Both the position numbers and the translations under genes were made by a program. A stretch of 64,000 bases of DNA, taken from positions 310,001-374,000 of the forward strand of contig NZ_NIWW01000003.1 of the NCBI RefSeq assembly GCF_002201535.1, written 5' to 3'. Source of the DNA: Lacimicrobium sp. SS2-24 (GTDB taxonomy: Bacteria > Pseudomonadota > Gammaproteobacteria > Enterobacterales > Alteromonadaceae). This document shows, piece by piece, positions 48,707-59,379 of this stretch; positions within the stretch are counted from its first letter, which is position 1; the number at the start of each line of letters is the position of its first letter. Below the pieces are notes generated by a model. The model saw only the letters and a list, made by a program, of their open reading frames with translations. It ran no database searches and was not told the DNA's origin.

Positions 48707-48982
48707 ATGGATAATTTAAGCCGTTTCTATCTGGAGTTGGCGACCAACACCAATAAGCTACAGACCTTTAACCTGAGCGAGGATAACCGCCGCGTTATGT
48801 TAGAACAAGCAGGCGTTAAGGATATTGATAACATCCTTAACATGGATAAAGAAAACCTGCGCCAGACTCTGGCCAAGGCGCTGATTGAGCAAACCGGCGA
48901 CTGGCAGGGGCTGGATAACACCGCTGGTAACGATGACAATAAAAATAATATCGGTCGTATTGGCCGCACAGTAACCCACTGA
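48707..48982 (+). CDS. borosin precursor peptide (SonA-type)
   Basis: This 91-residue protein is the predicted substrate of the preceding methyltransferase. Residues 1-57 form an all-helical Nif11- or borosin-binding-domain-like leader (LSRFYLELATNTNKLQTF, then VMLEQAGVKDIDNILNMD), comparable to SonA's LSDFFTQLGQDAQ and VMRAHGLTDEQINAVM. A Gly/Asn/Asp-rich stretch (about 63-80) leads to a C-terminal candidate core NNIGRIGRTVTH with a doubled Ile-Gly-Arg. Likely methylation sites by analogy are Ile82, Ile85 and Val89 (inference). The ATG at 48707 has GAGGAA upstream; the frame is open earlier but without homology. The stop lies 7 bp before the kinase gene. Confidence 0.82.
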   Translation: MDNLSRFYLELATNTNKLQTFNLSEDNRRVMLEQAGVKDIDNILNMDKENLRQTLAKALIEQTGDWQGLDNTAGNDDNKNNIGRIGRTVTH

Positions 48983-48989
48983 GGTCTGC

Positions 48990-51900
48990 GTGTGCCGGTT
49001 ATTGTGCTTTCTGGCTGTGCTTGCATCGGTATCATTCCCCGATGCAGGCGCTCAGAGTCCGGACAATAATCCGGCACCGGGCTCGGCTTTTCAGAAATCT
49101 GTCAGCGGTAACTGGTTTGCCGAACGTACCGAGCAACTGGCCCGTAATCAGCCCGAAGATGCCCTTACCCTGGCACAGCAGGCGCTGGCGTTTTTTGCCG
49201 ATAACCCCGATCCCAGTGCCCATGGTCGGGTACTAAATGCCTCGGCCTATGCGCTGTACTTTATGGGCCGATATGGCGAGTCCATGCAGCACGCCCGTGA
49301 CGCCGAACTCCTGGCCGAACAGCATAAATTACCTGCCGTCCGTGCCCGTGGACTAATGTTACAGGCCAATGTATTACAAAGTGTCGGCGAATACCCCCGC
49401 GCTATAACCAAATACCAGCAGGCCGCCAGTTATTATCGTGAAGCCGGCAATCAGCTGTATGAAGGCTATTGTTATAATAATATGGCCAATACCTACAAGG
49501 CCGCCGGACAGTACCAGACCGCCCTGGAGTATTATCAGCAATATCGGCGTTTAGCGGCAGGTGAAGATAATTTGGCCAGTGCAGAAAAAGGTACTGGTGA
49601 TGTATTTCTGCAATTAGGAAATATCGATGAGGCCACACGCTATTTTAAAAATGCACTGGCTCTCTATACTGAAGCTCAGGATAATCTGGGAATAGCTATT
49701 GCCAGCAATGCCCTAGGGGAAGCCAAGCTTAGCAAAGAGGATATTCCCGGAGCTATCGCTTTACTTGATAAAGCTATCGAATTGTCCGTTCAGAATAACC
49801 TTCAATACACTTTATTTAGTTCTCTTGTTCTGAAGTCTTCCGCCTTAAGCAGACAAGGTGAGATGGAGCAGGCTCTGGCATTGCTTCTACAGGCCCGTCA
49901 AACCGCTCAGGATATGGGAAGTAAAGCAAACCTAAGCAAAGTCGAATACCACCTTGCCGATATTTACCAACAACAAGGTAAGTTGCCGCTCGCTTTTGCA
50001 ACCCTGAAGTCGGCCCAGCAAACAGAGCAGCAGTATCTGAGTGAGCGCAGCGCCAGGCAGTTGAGTGTCATGCAGGCGCTGTTTGACAGTGAAACCAAAG
50101 CCGCACAAATAGAACAGCTTGAGCAGCAAAATCAGTTGTTACAACTGGAGCAGGAAGTCAGTCATCAGAATACCCAGAATGCGCGGTTAATGGCGGCCAT
50201 GCTGTTTGGCGCACTGGGATTGATCACACTGTGGGCCGTACATATTTTTCGAGAACGTCAACGCTTAAGTCGTCTGACAGAAGAACTGAAAAAAGCACGT
50301 CAGCAAGCAGAGTCAGCGGCTCAAACCAAGGCGGCATTTCTGGCTAACATGAGCCATGAGATTCGTACCCCCATCAACGCAGTGATGGGCCTGAGTCGAC
50401 TGGCTCTGGATACCGGCTCAGCGCAAGAAAAGAAAGGCTACCTCAACAAGATCCTCGATTCCGGTAACACGCTGTTACGACTGGTGGAGGACATTCTCGA
50501 TTTTTCCCGCATCGAAGCGGGAAAATTACATATCGACCAGATAGAGATGAAGCCTAGCCAGGTGATCAAGTCCGCGCTGAATATGAACACGGTGCAGGCC
50601 CATGAGAAAAGTTTGTCACTGATCACCCATGTTGCACCGGACACGCCGGTTCAGGTGATCGGCGATCCGTGGCGTATACAGCAGGTGCTGGTGAACCTTA
50701 TCAGTAATGCAGTAAAGTTTACCGCCGAAGGACACATCACGGTATCTGTACGGCAGCGAAATGATCCTCATCATGGGGGCCCTACTCTGCTATTCAGTGT
50801 GGCCGACACCGGTATTGGCATGACCGACGAACAGCAGAAAAACCTGTTCCAGTCTTTTTCTCAGGGTGATGACTCTATCACCAGAAAATATGGCGGCACC
50901 GGATTGGGCCTGGCGATCAGTAAACAATTGTGCAAGCTGATGGGAGGTGAGATCTGGGTAGACAGTGAACCCGGAAAAGGATCCACTTTTAGCTTTACGC
51001 TACCATTGAAACTGCCTCTGAAACACTCGGAGGCTGGTGCTGAAGTCATGCCCCGTGTCGCCAACGCCATGCCAGCACCGCCGGATTTCAGCGGATACAC
51101 TCTGCTTTTAGTTGACGATAACAGTATTAACTGTGAAGTGGCGAAAGGCATGTTGAATAAAACGGGTGTGCGGGTGGATATCGCTTCAAGCGGCGAGCAA
51201 GCACTGACGCTATTGCAGCGTCAACCTTATGATCTGATTCTGATGGATATCCAGATGCCGGGGCTGGACGGCCTCAGCACAACCCGAAAAATTCGCGAAG
51301 ACCTGCACATCCAGACGCCTATCATTGCCATGACCGCTCATGCTTTGGCATCCGATCGATTGAAATCCGAGCAGGCTGGAATGGATGCTCATCTGGCCAA
51401 GCCCATAGAGCCCGCGCAGTTGTACCTGATGCTGGAGCACTATTTACCCACAACACCGGTAAAGACACCTGTCTCTGATGCACCGTCCCCTTCCGCAATC
51501 TCCTCATTAATATCACCGGATGCACCACGGCAGCGACCTGAACAGAGCATGGAAGCCATCAGCGGCCTTGCAGAACTGGATACGACAGGGGCTTTACAGC
51601 GCCTGGCGGGAAATACTGAGTTGTATATGAAGCTTATTTATAGCTTCTGTCGAGACCAACAACATACAGCCAGCCGCATAAGGCGTATGCTGGCAGCTGA
51701 CGATCAACAGGGCGTGTATCGTGCTGTTCATTCTCTCAAATCCAGTTTCGCTTATATTGGTGCCTTCAGGTTGTCACAGGCCTGTGAGGCGCTGGAAAGC
51801 AAACTGTCTGGCGAGCATCCCTGTGGCAATGATCTCAATGACATCTGTCAGCACCTTGAGGCCTTACTCGACACATTAAAGCCCCTGTGTACGGACAAGC

Positions 51901-52187
51901 ATGACACGGTCAGAACACTGAGTCAGACTGAGCTCACTGACGAGCTCAGCGCCCTGATTCCGATGCTGCAACGATCCGATCTCAGTGCCCTGGAACACCT
52001 GAATAATCTGCAACCTCAGCTTGCAGATCCTCTGCTTTGTGACAAGTTTGAGCAACTTGTACAATTCACCCAGGAAGTGGAGTTCGAACAGGCAACGAAA
52101 TTGGCCAGGGATATTCTGACTCAACTGACGGAACGATCAGACAATCATGAACGCCGTGACGAAGAGCAGGGAAAGAGCACGTCATGA
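48990..52187 (+). CDS. TPR-containing hybrid sensor histidine kinase (HK-REC-Hpt)
   Basis: This 1065-residue protein has a signal sequence, a periplasmic TPR array of about 6-7 repeats (residues about 40-350), a coiled coil, one transmembrane segment (AMLFGALGLITLWAVHIF, about 405-423), HisKA with the phospho-histidine in FLANMSHEIRTPIN, an HATPase with DTGIGM and GGTGLGLAISK, a REC domain with the aspartate in LILMDIQMPGLDG, and a C-terminal Hpt domain (VHSLKSSFAYIG). All phosphorelay residues are present. It starts with GTG, preceded by GAGG, 7 bp after the precursor stop, so it is probably co-transcribed with the borosin genes. The ligand is unknown; TPRs suggest a protein or peptide. Confidence 0.93.
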   Translation: MCRLLCFLAVLASVSFPDAGAQSPDNNPAPGSAFQKSVSGNWFAERTEQLARNQPEDALTLAQQALAFFADNPDPSAHGRVLNASAYALYFMGRYGESMQHARDAELLAEQHKLPAVRARGLMLQANVLQSVGEYPRAITKYQQAASYYREAGNQLYEGYCYNNMANTYKAAGQYQTALEYYQQYRRLAAGEDNLASAEKGTGDVFLQLGNIDEATRYFKNALALYTEAQDNLGIAIASNALGEAKLSKEDIPGAIALLDKAIELSVQNNLQYTLFSSLVLKSSALSRQGEMEQALALLLQARQTAQDMGSKANLSKVEYHLADIYQQQGKLPLAFATLKSAQQTEQQYLSERSARQLSVMQALFDSETKAAQIEQLEQQNQLLQLEQEVSHQNTQNARLMAAMLFGALGLITLWAVHIFRERQRLSRLTEELKKARQQAESAAQTKAAFLANMSHEIRTPINAVMGLSRLALDTGSAQEKKGYLNKILDSGNTLLRLVEDILDFSRIEAGKLHIDQIEMKPSQVIKSALNMNTVQAHEKSLSLITHVAPDTPVQVIGDPWRIQQVLVNLISNAVKFTAEGHITVSVRQRNDPHHGGPTLLFSVADTGIGMTDEQQKNLFQSFSQGDDSITRKYGGTGLGLAISKQLCKLMGGEIWVDSEPGKGSTFSFTLPLKLPLKHSEAGAEVMPRVANAMPAPPDFSGYTLLLVDDNSINCEVAKGMLNKTGVRVDIASSGEQALTLLQRQPYDLILMDIQMPGLDGLSTTRKIREDLHIQTPIIAMTAHALASDRLKSEQAGMDAHLAKPIEPAQLYLMLEHYLPTTPVKTPVSDAPSPSAISSLISPDAPRQRPEQSMEAISGLAELDTTGALQRLAGNTELYMKLIYSFCRDQQHTASRIRRMLAADDQQGVYRAVHSLKSSFAYIGAFRLSQACEALESKLSGEHPCGNDLNDICQHLEALLDTLKPLCTDKHDTVRTLSQTELTDELSALIPMLQRSDLSALEHLNNLQPQLADPLLCDKFEQLVQFTQEVEFEQATKLARDILTQLTERSDNHERRDEEQGKSTS

Positions 52188-53140
52188 CACCACGCCAACA
52201 GATATTAATCATTGACGATGAGACCGACAACCTGATGATTTTAAGTGATATTCTTAGAAATCAGGCCGATATTCTGCTGGCCAAAAACGCCCAGCAGGGG
52301 ATCCGCAAAGCCACCGAACTAAAGCCGGATCTAATCCTCTTAGATGTGGTCATGCCTGGCATGGATGGCTTTGAGGTCATGACAATGTTGCAGCGCGATC
52401 CCGCCACCAGTGATATTCCGGTTATTTTCATTACCGCTTTGGGCGACATTCAGCATGAGGAGCGAGGCTTTCAGCTTGGCGCCTGTGATTACATTCAAAA
52501 GCCATTTCACACTACCATCGTTCTTGCACGCATCAGACTCCACCTGGAACTGGTGCGTCAACGCAGAATGCTGGAACAACTGGCAAATATTGACCCTCTG
52601 ACCGGTATCGCTAACCGTCGTCGCTACGAAGATGTACTGAAAAAAGCGTGGCGGGTAGCGCTGCGCAGACAAAACCCTCTGTCTCTGGTTCTGGTGGACA
52701 TTGATAACTTCAAACACTACAACGACCACTTCGGGCATGCCGCCGGGGACAGAGTCTTGCAAAAAGTAGCGGGAACACTGAATGAACGTTTGCAACGACC
52801 CGGCGATTTGGTCGCGCGCTTCGGTGGCGAAGAATTTATCATTTTGTTGCCCGATAACCCAAAGCAAGGTGCGATAGACGTCATGGAGCACTGTCGTCAG
52901 GCGATTGAAAAGATGCCACTGGATGAGTTTAATCATGCAGATATTGGCAACATCACCGTCAGCATAGGTGGCTATACCTGTCACCCTGAAGTAGATATCA
53001 ACCCGCAGGACGCCATCAAAATGGCAGACGACATGCTGTATATGGCGAAACACAAAGGCAAAAACCGTATCCTGTGGTTTTGCGACAATCAGGGGATCAG
53101 CGAGTTGCCACTAAATACCCCGTCCACCTCATCGTTCTGA
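52184..53140 (+). CDS. response regulator diguanylate cyclase (REC-GGDEF)
   Basis: This 318-residue protein has an N-terminal receiver domain (IIDDETDN; phospho-aspartate in LILLDVVMPGMDG; KPF near 105) and a C-terminal GGDEF domain with active site RFGGEEF and the inhibitory I-site RPGD five residues before it. It should make c-di-GMP when phosphorylated. Its ATG overlaps the kinase stop by 4 bp, so the kinase at 48990 is the likely partner. It ends the predicted operon. Confidence 0.94.
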   Translation: MTPRQQILIIDDETDNLMILSDILRNQADILLAKNAQQGIRKATELKPDLILLDVVMPGMDGFEVMTMLQRDPATSDIPVIFITALGDIQHEERGFQLGACDYIQKPFHTTIVLARIRLHLELVRQRRMLEQLANIDPLTGIANRRRYEDVLKKAWRVALRRQNPLSLVLVDIDNFKHYNDHFGHAAGDRVLQKVAGTLNERLQRPGDLVARFGGEEFIILLPDNPKQGAIDVMEHCRQAIEKMPLDEFNHADIGNITVSIGGYTCHPEVDINPQDAIKMADDMLYMAKHKGKNRILWFCDNQGISELPLNTPSTSSF

Positions 53141-53186
53141 GACAATGGCAGGCCGGTTGGATGGCCACTCTTTTAGCGAACCGATA

Positions 53187-54136
<950 letters not shown>

Positions 54137-54213
54137 TAAAACTGAACACTGCCGCCATTGAGTAGATTTATTGATTGACGCTGTGAGAGCATACGTTCTT
54201 TAGCTTAATCTGG

Positions 54214-56223
54214 ATGTCCATGCAGCGCGTTATATCTGTTTTCTCTCTTTGCATCGCCATGACCGCCGCTCCTATTGCGGCCAGCGAACTCGAACGCATT
54301 GTGGTGACCGCTCAGCGCCAGCCTCTGACGGTGGCTGAGAACCCGCTAAGCATCGCCAACGTGAGTGCAGCCGAGCTTGAGCTTTTGAATGCAGTTCATA
54401 TTAATCAGGCACTGGATCGCGTGCAAGGTACATGGATCAGCCGGGGAAACGGTCAGGAACACTTAACGGCGATTCGCTCTCCTGTCTTAACCGGGGCTGG
54501 GGGCTGTGGCGCTTTTCTGATTGCAGAAGATGGTATTCCAAGCCGCGCCAGCGGATTCTGTAATGCCAATCAGCTATTCGAAATTAACTCTGAACAAGCC
54601 GCCTCCATTGAAGTACTCAGAGGGCCGGGCAGTAGCTGGTATGGCAGCAATGCCGTGCATGGCATTATTAATGTTATCTCTCCCATGCCCGCAATAAGCG
54701 ATAATCAGCTGTCTGTGGAAACCGGCCCCAACCACTATATGCGTGGTAAATTCCAGCTTGGCTCAGACTCTTTGCTTGTTTATGGTAATCTCAGCCACGA
54801 TGGCGGCTATCAGGCGGACTCAGGCTATGAGCAGCAAAAACTGAATCTGGTTCAGACCCTCTCGCTGCATGACTGGCATGTGACTAATCGCGTTGCACTG
54901 AGTCACCTTAACCAGGAAACGGCAGGCTATGTTCAAGGTCGCCAGGCCTATCAGGATGATAACCTGCGACGCACCAACCCCAACCCGGAAGCCTACCGGA
55001 ATGCTGAGTCCCTGCGGGCTCACAGTCAGTGGGTGAAAGCCTGGTCGGGACAGCGGTTGAGTGTGACACCCTACCTGAGATATCAGGATATGAATTTCCT
55101 GCAACATTACCTGCCCTGGCAGGCGATTGAAGAAAACGCCCAGGTTGGAGCGGGTATACAAAGTCTGTATACCTGGGAGCAGCAGGAGTGGTTATTCCAG
55201 GCTGGCCTGGATGCGGAATGGACACAGGGAGAGCTCAACGAAACACAACCTCTGCCTTTTGCACCTAACATTCCTCAGGGTGACCATTATGATTATGAGG
55301 TGCATGCCCGCACACTGTCCCCTTTTATAAGTCTTCGCTGGCAGGCACATCGCGATATCAGTCTGACCGCCGGCTTGCGCTACGACTGGCTGGAATACGA
55401 TTACCAGACCAACCTGGCTCCGGGCAGCGCCTGCGCGCAAGAGGTAGAGGTATGCCGGTTTATCCGGCCACAAAATTCGACACTAAGTTACCCAAACTGG
55501 TCCCCCTCACTGGGCATCATTTACCAGCTCTCTCCTCAACACCAGTTCTACTCACAACTGAGCGTTGGATTTCGGGCGCCACAAGCCACGGAGCTTTTTC
55601 GCTTGCAGCAAGGACAGCAGTTAGCGGAACTGGATGCAGAAAGACTCAGCAGCATTGAGGTGGGTTTACGTGGCGAGCATCAGGACTGGTTTTACGACAT
55701 GACCGTTTTTTATATGGACAAGCGCAACTTCATCTTTCAGGACACCGAGCGACGCAATGTCAGTAACGGAGAAACACGCCACCAGGGAATAGAGCTGGCC
55801 CTGCGCTATCAGTTCACTAAACATTGGTCATGGCACCTCAGCGGAAGCTGGGCAAAACATCACTACAGCAACAATCTCTCGCTGGCCAGTACAGACATAA
55901 AAGGCAATGACATCGATACTGCGCCCCGCGTCATGCTCAACAACCGCCTGCTTTGGCAAGAAGATGAGCATCGCTCAGTGGAGCTGGAATGGGTGAAAAT
56001 GGGCCGTTATTACCTGGATCCACAAAACAGCGCTGACTATGAAGGCCATGATTTATTACACCTGCGAGCCCGACAGTCATTGGGTGACTGGCGCATCAGC
56101 CTCAACCTACTGAATATTCTGGACACCGATTATGCAGAGCGGGCAGATTACGGATTTGGCCAATACCGATACTTTATTGGTCAGCCACGTTCTGTATACC
56201 TTAATCTCAGTCATCATTGGTAA
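54214..56223 (+). CDS. TonB-dependent outer-membrane receptor
   Basis: This 669-residue receptor has a signal peptide ending near PIAAS (24), a TonB-box-like LERIVVTAQRQ, a plug domain with INSEQAASIEVLRGPGSSWYGSNAVHGIINVIS, and a barrel ending with a C-terminal aromatic residue (YLNLSHHW). The plug has a cysteine pair (GAGGCGAFL and SGFCNANQLF) that could form a disulfide. Its size is that of siderophore, heme or vitamin receptors; the ligand cannot be read from sequence. It is divergent from the solute-binding protein and overlaps the convergent GGDEF gene by 10 bp. Confidence 0.93.
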   Translation: MSMQRVISVFSLCIAMTAAPIAASELERIVVTAQRQPLTVAENPLSIANVSAAELELLNAVHINQALDRVQGTWISRGNGQEHLTAIRSPVLTGAGGCGAFLIAEDGIPSRASGFCNANQLFEINSEQAASIEVLRGPGSSWYGSNAVHGIINVISPMPAISDNQLSVETGPNHYMRGKFQLGSDSLLVYGNLSHDGGYQADSGYEQQKLNLVQTLSLHDWHVTNRVALSHLNQETAGYVQGRQAYQDDNLRRTNPNPEAYRNAESLRAHSQWVKAWSGQRLSVTPYLRYQDMNFLQHYLPWQAIEENAQVGAGIQSLYTWEQQEWLFQAGLDAEWTQGELNETQPLPFAPNIPQGDHYDYEVHARTLSPFISLRWQAHRDISLTAGLRYDWLEYDYQTNLAPGSACAQEVEVCRFIRPQNSTLSYPNWSPSLGIIYQLSPQHQFYSQLSVGFRAPQATELFRLQQGQQLAELDAERLSSIEVGLRGEHQDWFYDMTVFYMDKRNFIFQDTERRNVSNGETRHQGIELALRYQFTKHWSWHLSGSWAKHHYSNNLSLASTDIKGNDIDTAPRVMLNNRLLWQEDEHRSVELEWVKMGRYYLDPQNSADYEGHDLLHLRARQSLGDWRISLNLLNILDTDYAERADYGFGQYRYFIGQPRSVYLNLSHHW

Positions 56224-57182
56224 AGGCAAAGGCTGTTGCGCCCTGATGCCTTCGCCTGATACATGGCTTTGTCGGCATGGCCCAGCCATTCAAATCCGGT
56301 TTCGTTGCCCTGATATTCGGCAACCCCGAGTGAAATAGTCACCGTTTCCCGACTGATATTGGCACAGGCGACTTCCTTGCGCAGCGCTTCTGCCAGATTA
56401 CCCGCTTCCTGTAATCCGGTATTGCAGGCCAGGATCACAAACTCTTCGCCCCCGAAACGAAACACTTTATCGGTGCGCCGTATCCGTTGACGAATGATAT
56501 CAGTGACTTTTTGAAGAATCACATCACCTTCTTCATGACCATATTTGTCATTGAAGTTCTTAAAGTTATCCAAATCTAACAGGATCAACGACATCGAAAG
56601 GGGAGCCCGTCGATACTGTGCCACGGCCTCGAGCAACTGCTCTTCCAAGGCTCTGCGATTCCCCGCACCGGTGAGGGCATCGGTTGTGGCCAGTTGCAGA
56701 AGCATCTGTTGCTGCTGGCGCATTCTCAGGGCAAAGACAAAGGTAAAACCCACCGTGGCACTGATGGTCAGATAGAATCCAGCCAACCGGGTCAGAGGCA
56801 TGTCATCTAACAGAACAGGAAAAATCAACAGCAGCGTTACAACCACATAGGGCAGCGCCAGCCAGGGTCTGAGCAGAAAGAACACGGCCAACACTGCGGG
56901 ATAAGCCCAGAAAACCTGTTCACTGCCACGCAGCTCTATGGTGCCCAGCAATGCCAGCGCGCACACCAATGCCAGTACATGGCTCATCAGACTGGTTTGT
57001 CGCCTGACTCTGACGAAGAAGAAAATGGTCAGCATGGCAAAAATGGCCACCGCATCCAGCAACGCAATTAACCAGTCACCCTGCATCACCCGTATGGCCA
57101 TAAACGGGCTGATACTGACAGCCCCCAGCAGGCTAATTGTCATCACCACCCATTCTTCGGCTGTGCGATACGGCTGTTGCAT
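56214..57182 (-). CDS. membrane-bound diguanylate cyclase (GGDEF)
   Basis: The 322-residue protein has about five or six transmembrane segments in residues 14-150 and a cytoplasmic GGDEF domain with active site RFGGEEF and I-site RRTD. LATTDALTGAGNRRAL marks the domain start. It should synthesise c-di-GMP. AAGGAG precedes the ATG. It lies 30 bp downstream of a GGDEF-EAL gene on the same strand, probably in one operon. The stop region overlaps the convergent TonB receptor gene. Confidence 0.93.
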   Translation of the reverse strand: MQQPYRTAEEWVVMTISLLGAVSISPFMAIRVMQGDWLIALLDAVAIFAMLTIFFFVRVRRQTSLMSHVLALVCALALLGTIELRGSEQVFWAYPAVLAVFFLLRPWLALPYVVVTLLLIFPVLLDDMPLTRLAGFYLTISATVGFTFVFALRMRQQQQMLLQLATTDALTGAGNRRALEEQLLEAVAQYRRAPLSMSLILLDLDNFKNFNDKYGHEEGDVILQKVTDIIRQRIRRTDKVFRFGGEEFVILACNTGLQEAGNLAEALRKEVACANISRETVTISLGVAEYQGNETGFEWLGHADKAMYQAKASGRNSLCLYQ

Positions 57183-57212
57183 TGCGATTCCTTCTCCTTT
57201 TTCCCTCTGTGA

Positions 57213-59138
57213 CTATGAGCTATGGGTCTGAGGTATCTGGCTAGTTTGTAACAACTCAAGGAATGTTAACGCCTCACATGGCCTTGACCAATAGAAGCCC
57301 TGTCCTTTCTCGCATTCAAGCTCTCTGAGTTGCTCGGCAACATCAAGGCTTTCCACCCCTTCGGCCACGACTTCGAGATTGAGACTATGGGCCATCTGAA
57401 TGATGGCTTTTACAATGGCCTTGTCCTGATTACTGTGATTGATCTTACTCACAAAGCTGCGGTCAATTTTCAGCATATTAACGTCGAAACGCTGTAAATA
57501 TCCCAGATTGCAATAACCGGTACCAAAATCGTCGATGGCGAGAATGACCCCCTGCTGTCGCAGTTTTTGCAGGCAAAGCTGCAAGCTCGGTTGCACATCC
57601 AGCAACAGTGACTCCGTCAACTCCAGAATCAGTGATGTGCCCGGTAACCCTGCCTGACGAAGGGCCTCTTGTACCTGCACCTCAAAATCACCGCGACGGA
57701 GCTGGATTGCAGACACATTCACAGAAATACTGAGTTGCTTATAACCCATTTCATGCCAGCGTTTGCATTGGATCACGGCTGTTTCCAATACCCAGCGGCC
57801 CAGTTCGATAATAAGCCCGGCGCGTTCAGCCAGGGGAATAAAGTCAACCGGTGAAATCCAGCCACGCTGAGGATGGTGCCAGCGTATCAGTGCTTCTGCT
57901 CCCACAATCTCACCGCTTTGAAGGTTAACTTTGGGCTGATAGTGCAAGCACAGTTGCTCGCTGACCAGAGCCTGACGCAAATCCTGAGTGAGTTGCAACA
58001 CCTCCATCTCTGACTGATTCATGTCTTGGTTGTAAAAACAGTAGTTGTTGCGTCCTTTGTCTTTACAACTGTACATCGCTGTGTCTGCCTTTTGACACAA
58101 ATCATCGAAACAGTCGCCGTCATTCGGCGCCAGCGCAATGCCGATAGAACCACTGACAATCAGCTCGTTGCCATTGATAAAAAAGGGACGCGCAATGCCC
58201 TGCAAAATGCGCTGCGCAAGCTGATGAATTTGCGCATCCTTTTCAAAGCTTTGGCTTAACACAACAAATTCATCGCCGCCGAAGCGACATACCGTATCTG
58301 ATTCACGCAGCACACTGCACAAACGCTCTGCGACCTTTTTCAGAAACTCATCGCCCGAGGCATGTCCCAACGAATCGTTAATGGCCTTAAAATGATCCAA
58401 ATCCAGAAATATCAGCGCGATTTTACTGTTTTCCCGGTGAGCGAGCGCAACCGACTTGTCAAACAACTCTTTCGCTAATCTTCTGTTGGGTAAGTTGGTC
58501 AGAGGATCGTGATTGTACAACCTCAGGATTTCGTCCTCTGACTGCATGACCTTGAGGTTTTCATAGGACAACTTTTCCAGCAGATTGCGCAAATCCCGGG
58601 ATAATAACCACACGCTGAAGGACACGATTATCAGAATCGCACTGGTCAGAAATGCGCTGCTGAGGCTGGTCTCCTGTATCACATTGGTATACAGGTTGTA
58701 CTCATTGACATAGCCCAGCAACATAACCGTAGCGAGCATATAAAGTAATAGTAATACCAGTAAGCCGTAGCTGGCGATTACGGCAGAAAAAAGCAGAATG
58801 GCCGGAAAAACCAGCAGGGCTTCGTCACCCAGACCACCATAAGTCCACATAAAGTAGCTGCTTGTAATGGTAAGCGATGTCAGAAAAAGGGCTGCGCCCA
58901 CCTGCAAACGCCCATATTTAGCCACGTAGTAGCAAATCGCCAGTACCAGGGCCAGCACCCCGAGAATGGTGGCCGTCTGCCAGCTCCCGATCAACAGTCG
59001 CTGCACCATCACCACCATCAAACAAAATTCACTGGCGATAAGAATCTGACGTAATTTATCCAGCTTAAACACCAGTGCCTGGTCTGCAGACAAGGGTTTT
59101 AGGGGGCGGGAAGACGTCGTAGACGAATTATCAGACAA
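57213..59138 (-). CDS. membrane-bound GGDEF-EAL c-di-GMP enzyme
   Basis: This 641-residue protein has about six transmembrane segments (residues about 38-185), then a GGDEF domain with an intact active site RFGGDEF and I-site RESD, then an EAL domain with EALIRWHHP, LELTESLLLD, IDDFGTGYCNL and VAEGVES. Both sets of catalytic motifs look complete, so it could be bifunctional; which activity dominates is not readable. It is upstream of the membrane GGDEF gene. The 241 bp between it and hemH shows no gene. Confidence 0.94.
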   Translation of the reverse strand: MSDNSSTTSSRPLKPLSADQALVFKLDKLRQILIASEFCLMVVMVQRLLIGSWQTATILGVLALVLAICYYVAKYGRLQVGAALFLTSLTITSSYFMWTYGGLGDEALLVFPAILLFSAVIASYGLLVLLLLYMLATVMLLGYVNEYNLYTNVIQETSLSSAFLTSAILIIVSFSVWLLSRDLRNLLEKLSYENLKVMQSEDEILRLYNHDPLTNLPNRRLAKELFDKSVALAHRENSKIALIFLDLDHFKAINDSLGHASGDEFLKKVAERLCSVLRESDTVCRFGGDEFVVLSQSFEKDAQIHQLAQRILQGIARPFFINGNELIVSGSIGIALAPNDGDCFDDLCQKADTAMYSCKDKGRNNYCFYNQDMNQSEMEVLQLTQDLRQALVSEQLCLHYQPKVNLQSGEIVGAEALIRWHHPQRGWISPVDFIPLAERAGLIIELGRWVLETAVIQCKRWHEMGYKQLSISVNVSAIQLRRGDFEVQVQEALRQAGLPGTSLILELTESLLLDVQPSLQLCLQKLRQQGVILAIDDFGTGYCNLGYLQRFDVNMLKIDRSFVSKINHSNQDKAIVKAIIQMAHSLNLEVVAEGVESLDVAEQLRELECEKGQGFYWSRPCEALTFLELLQTSQIPQTHSS

Positions 59139-59379
59139 GAATACAGCTCAGTTAACCACAGTAAAATGAGTGTAGACTTGGCAGCAAAGTGGGTCAAAGA
59201 AGCAACATAAAATATTCGCACCTGATGTCAGTCAGAGACAGGTTTATTCGTTTTCGCAGCAACTGGCCTGAGTGAAGTCTGTCAGCTGTCACGACATTCA
59301 ATCACTTACCCTTTCCAATATTATTACTGGCGACCATCTCACATCGCCTAAAACAGCCCGCCTCCGCATGTGCTTCAGT

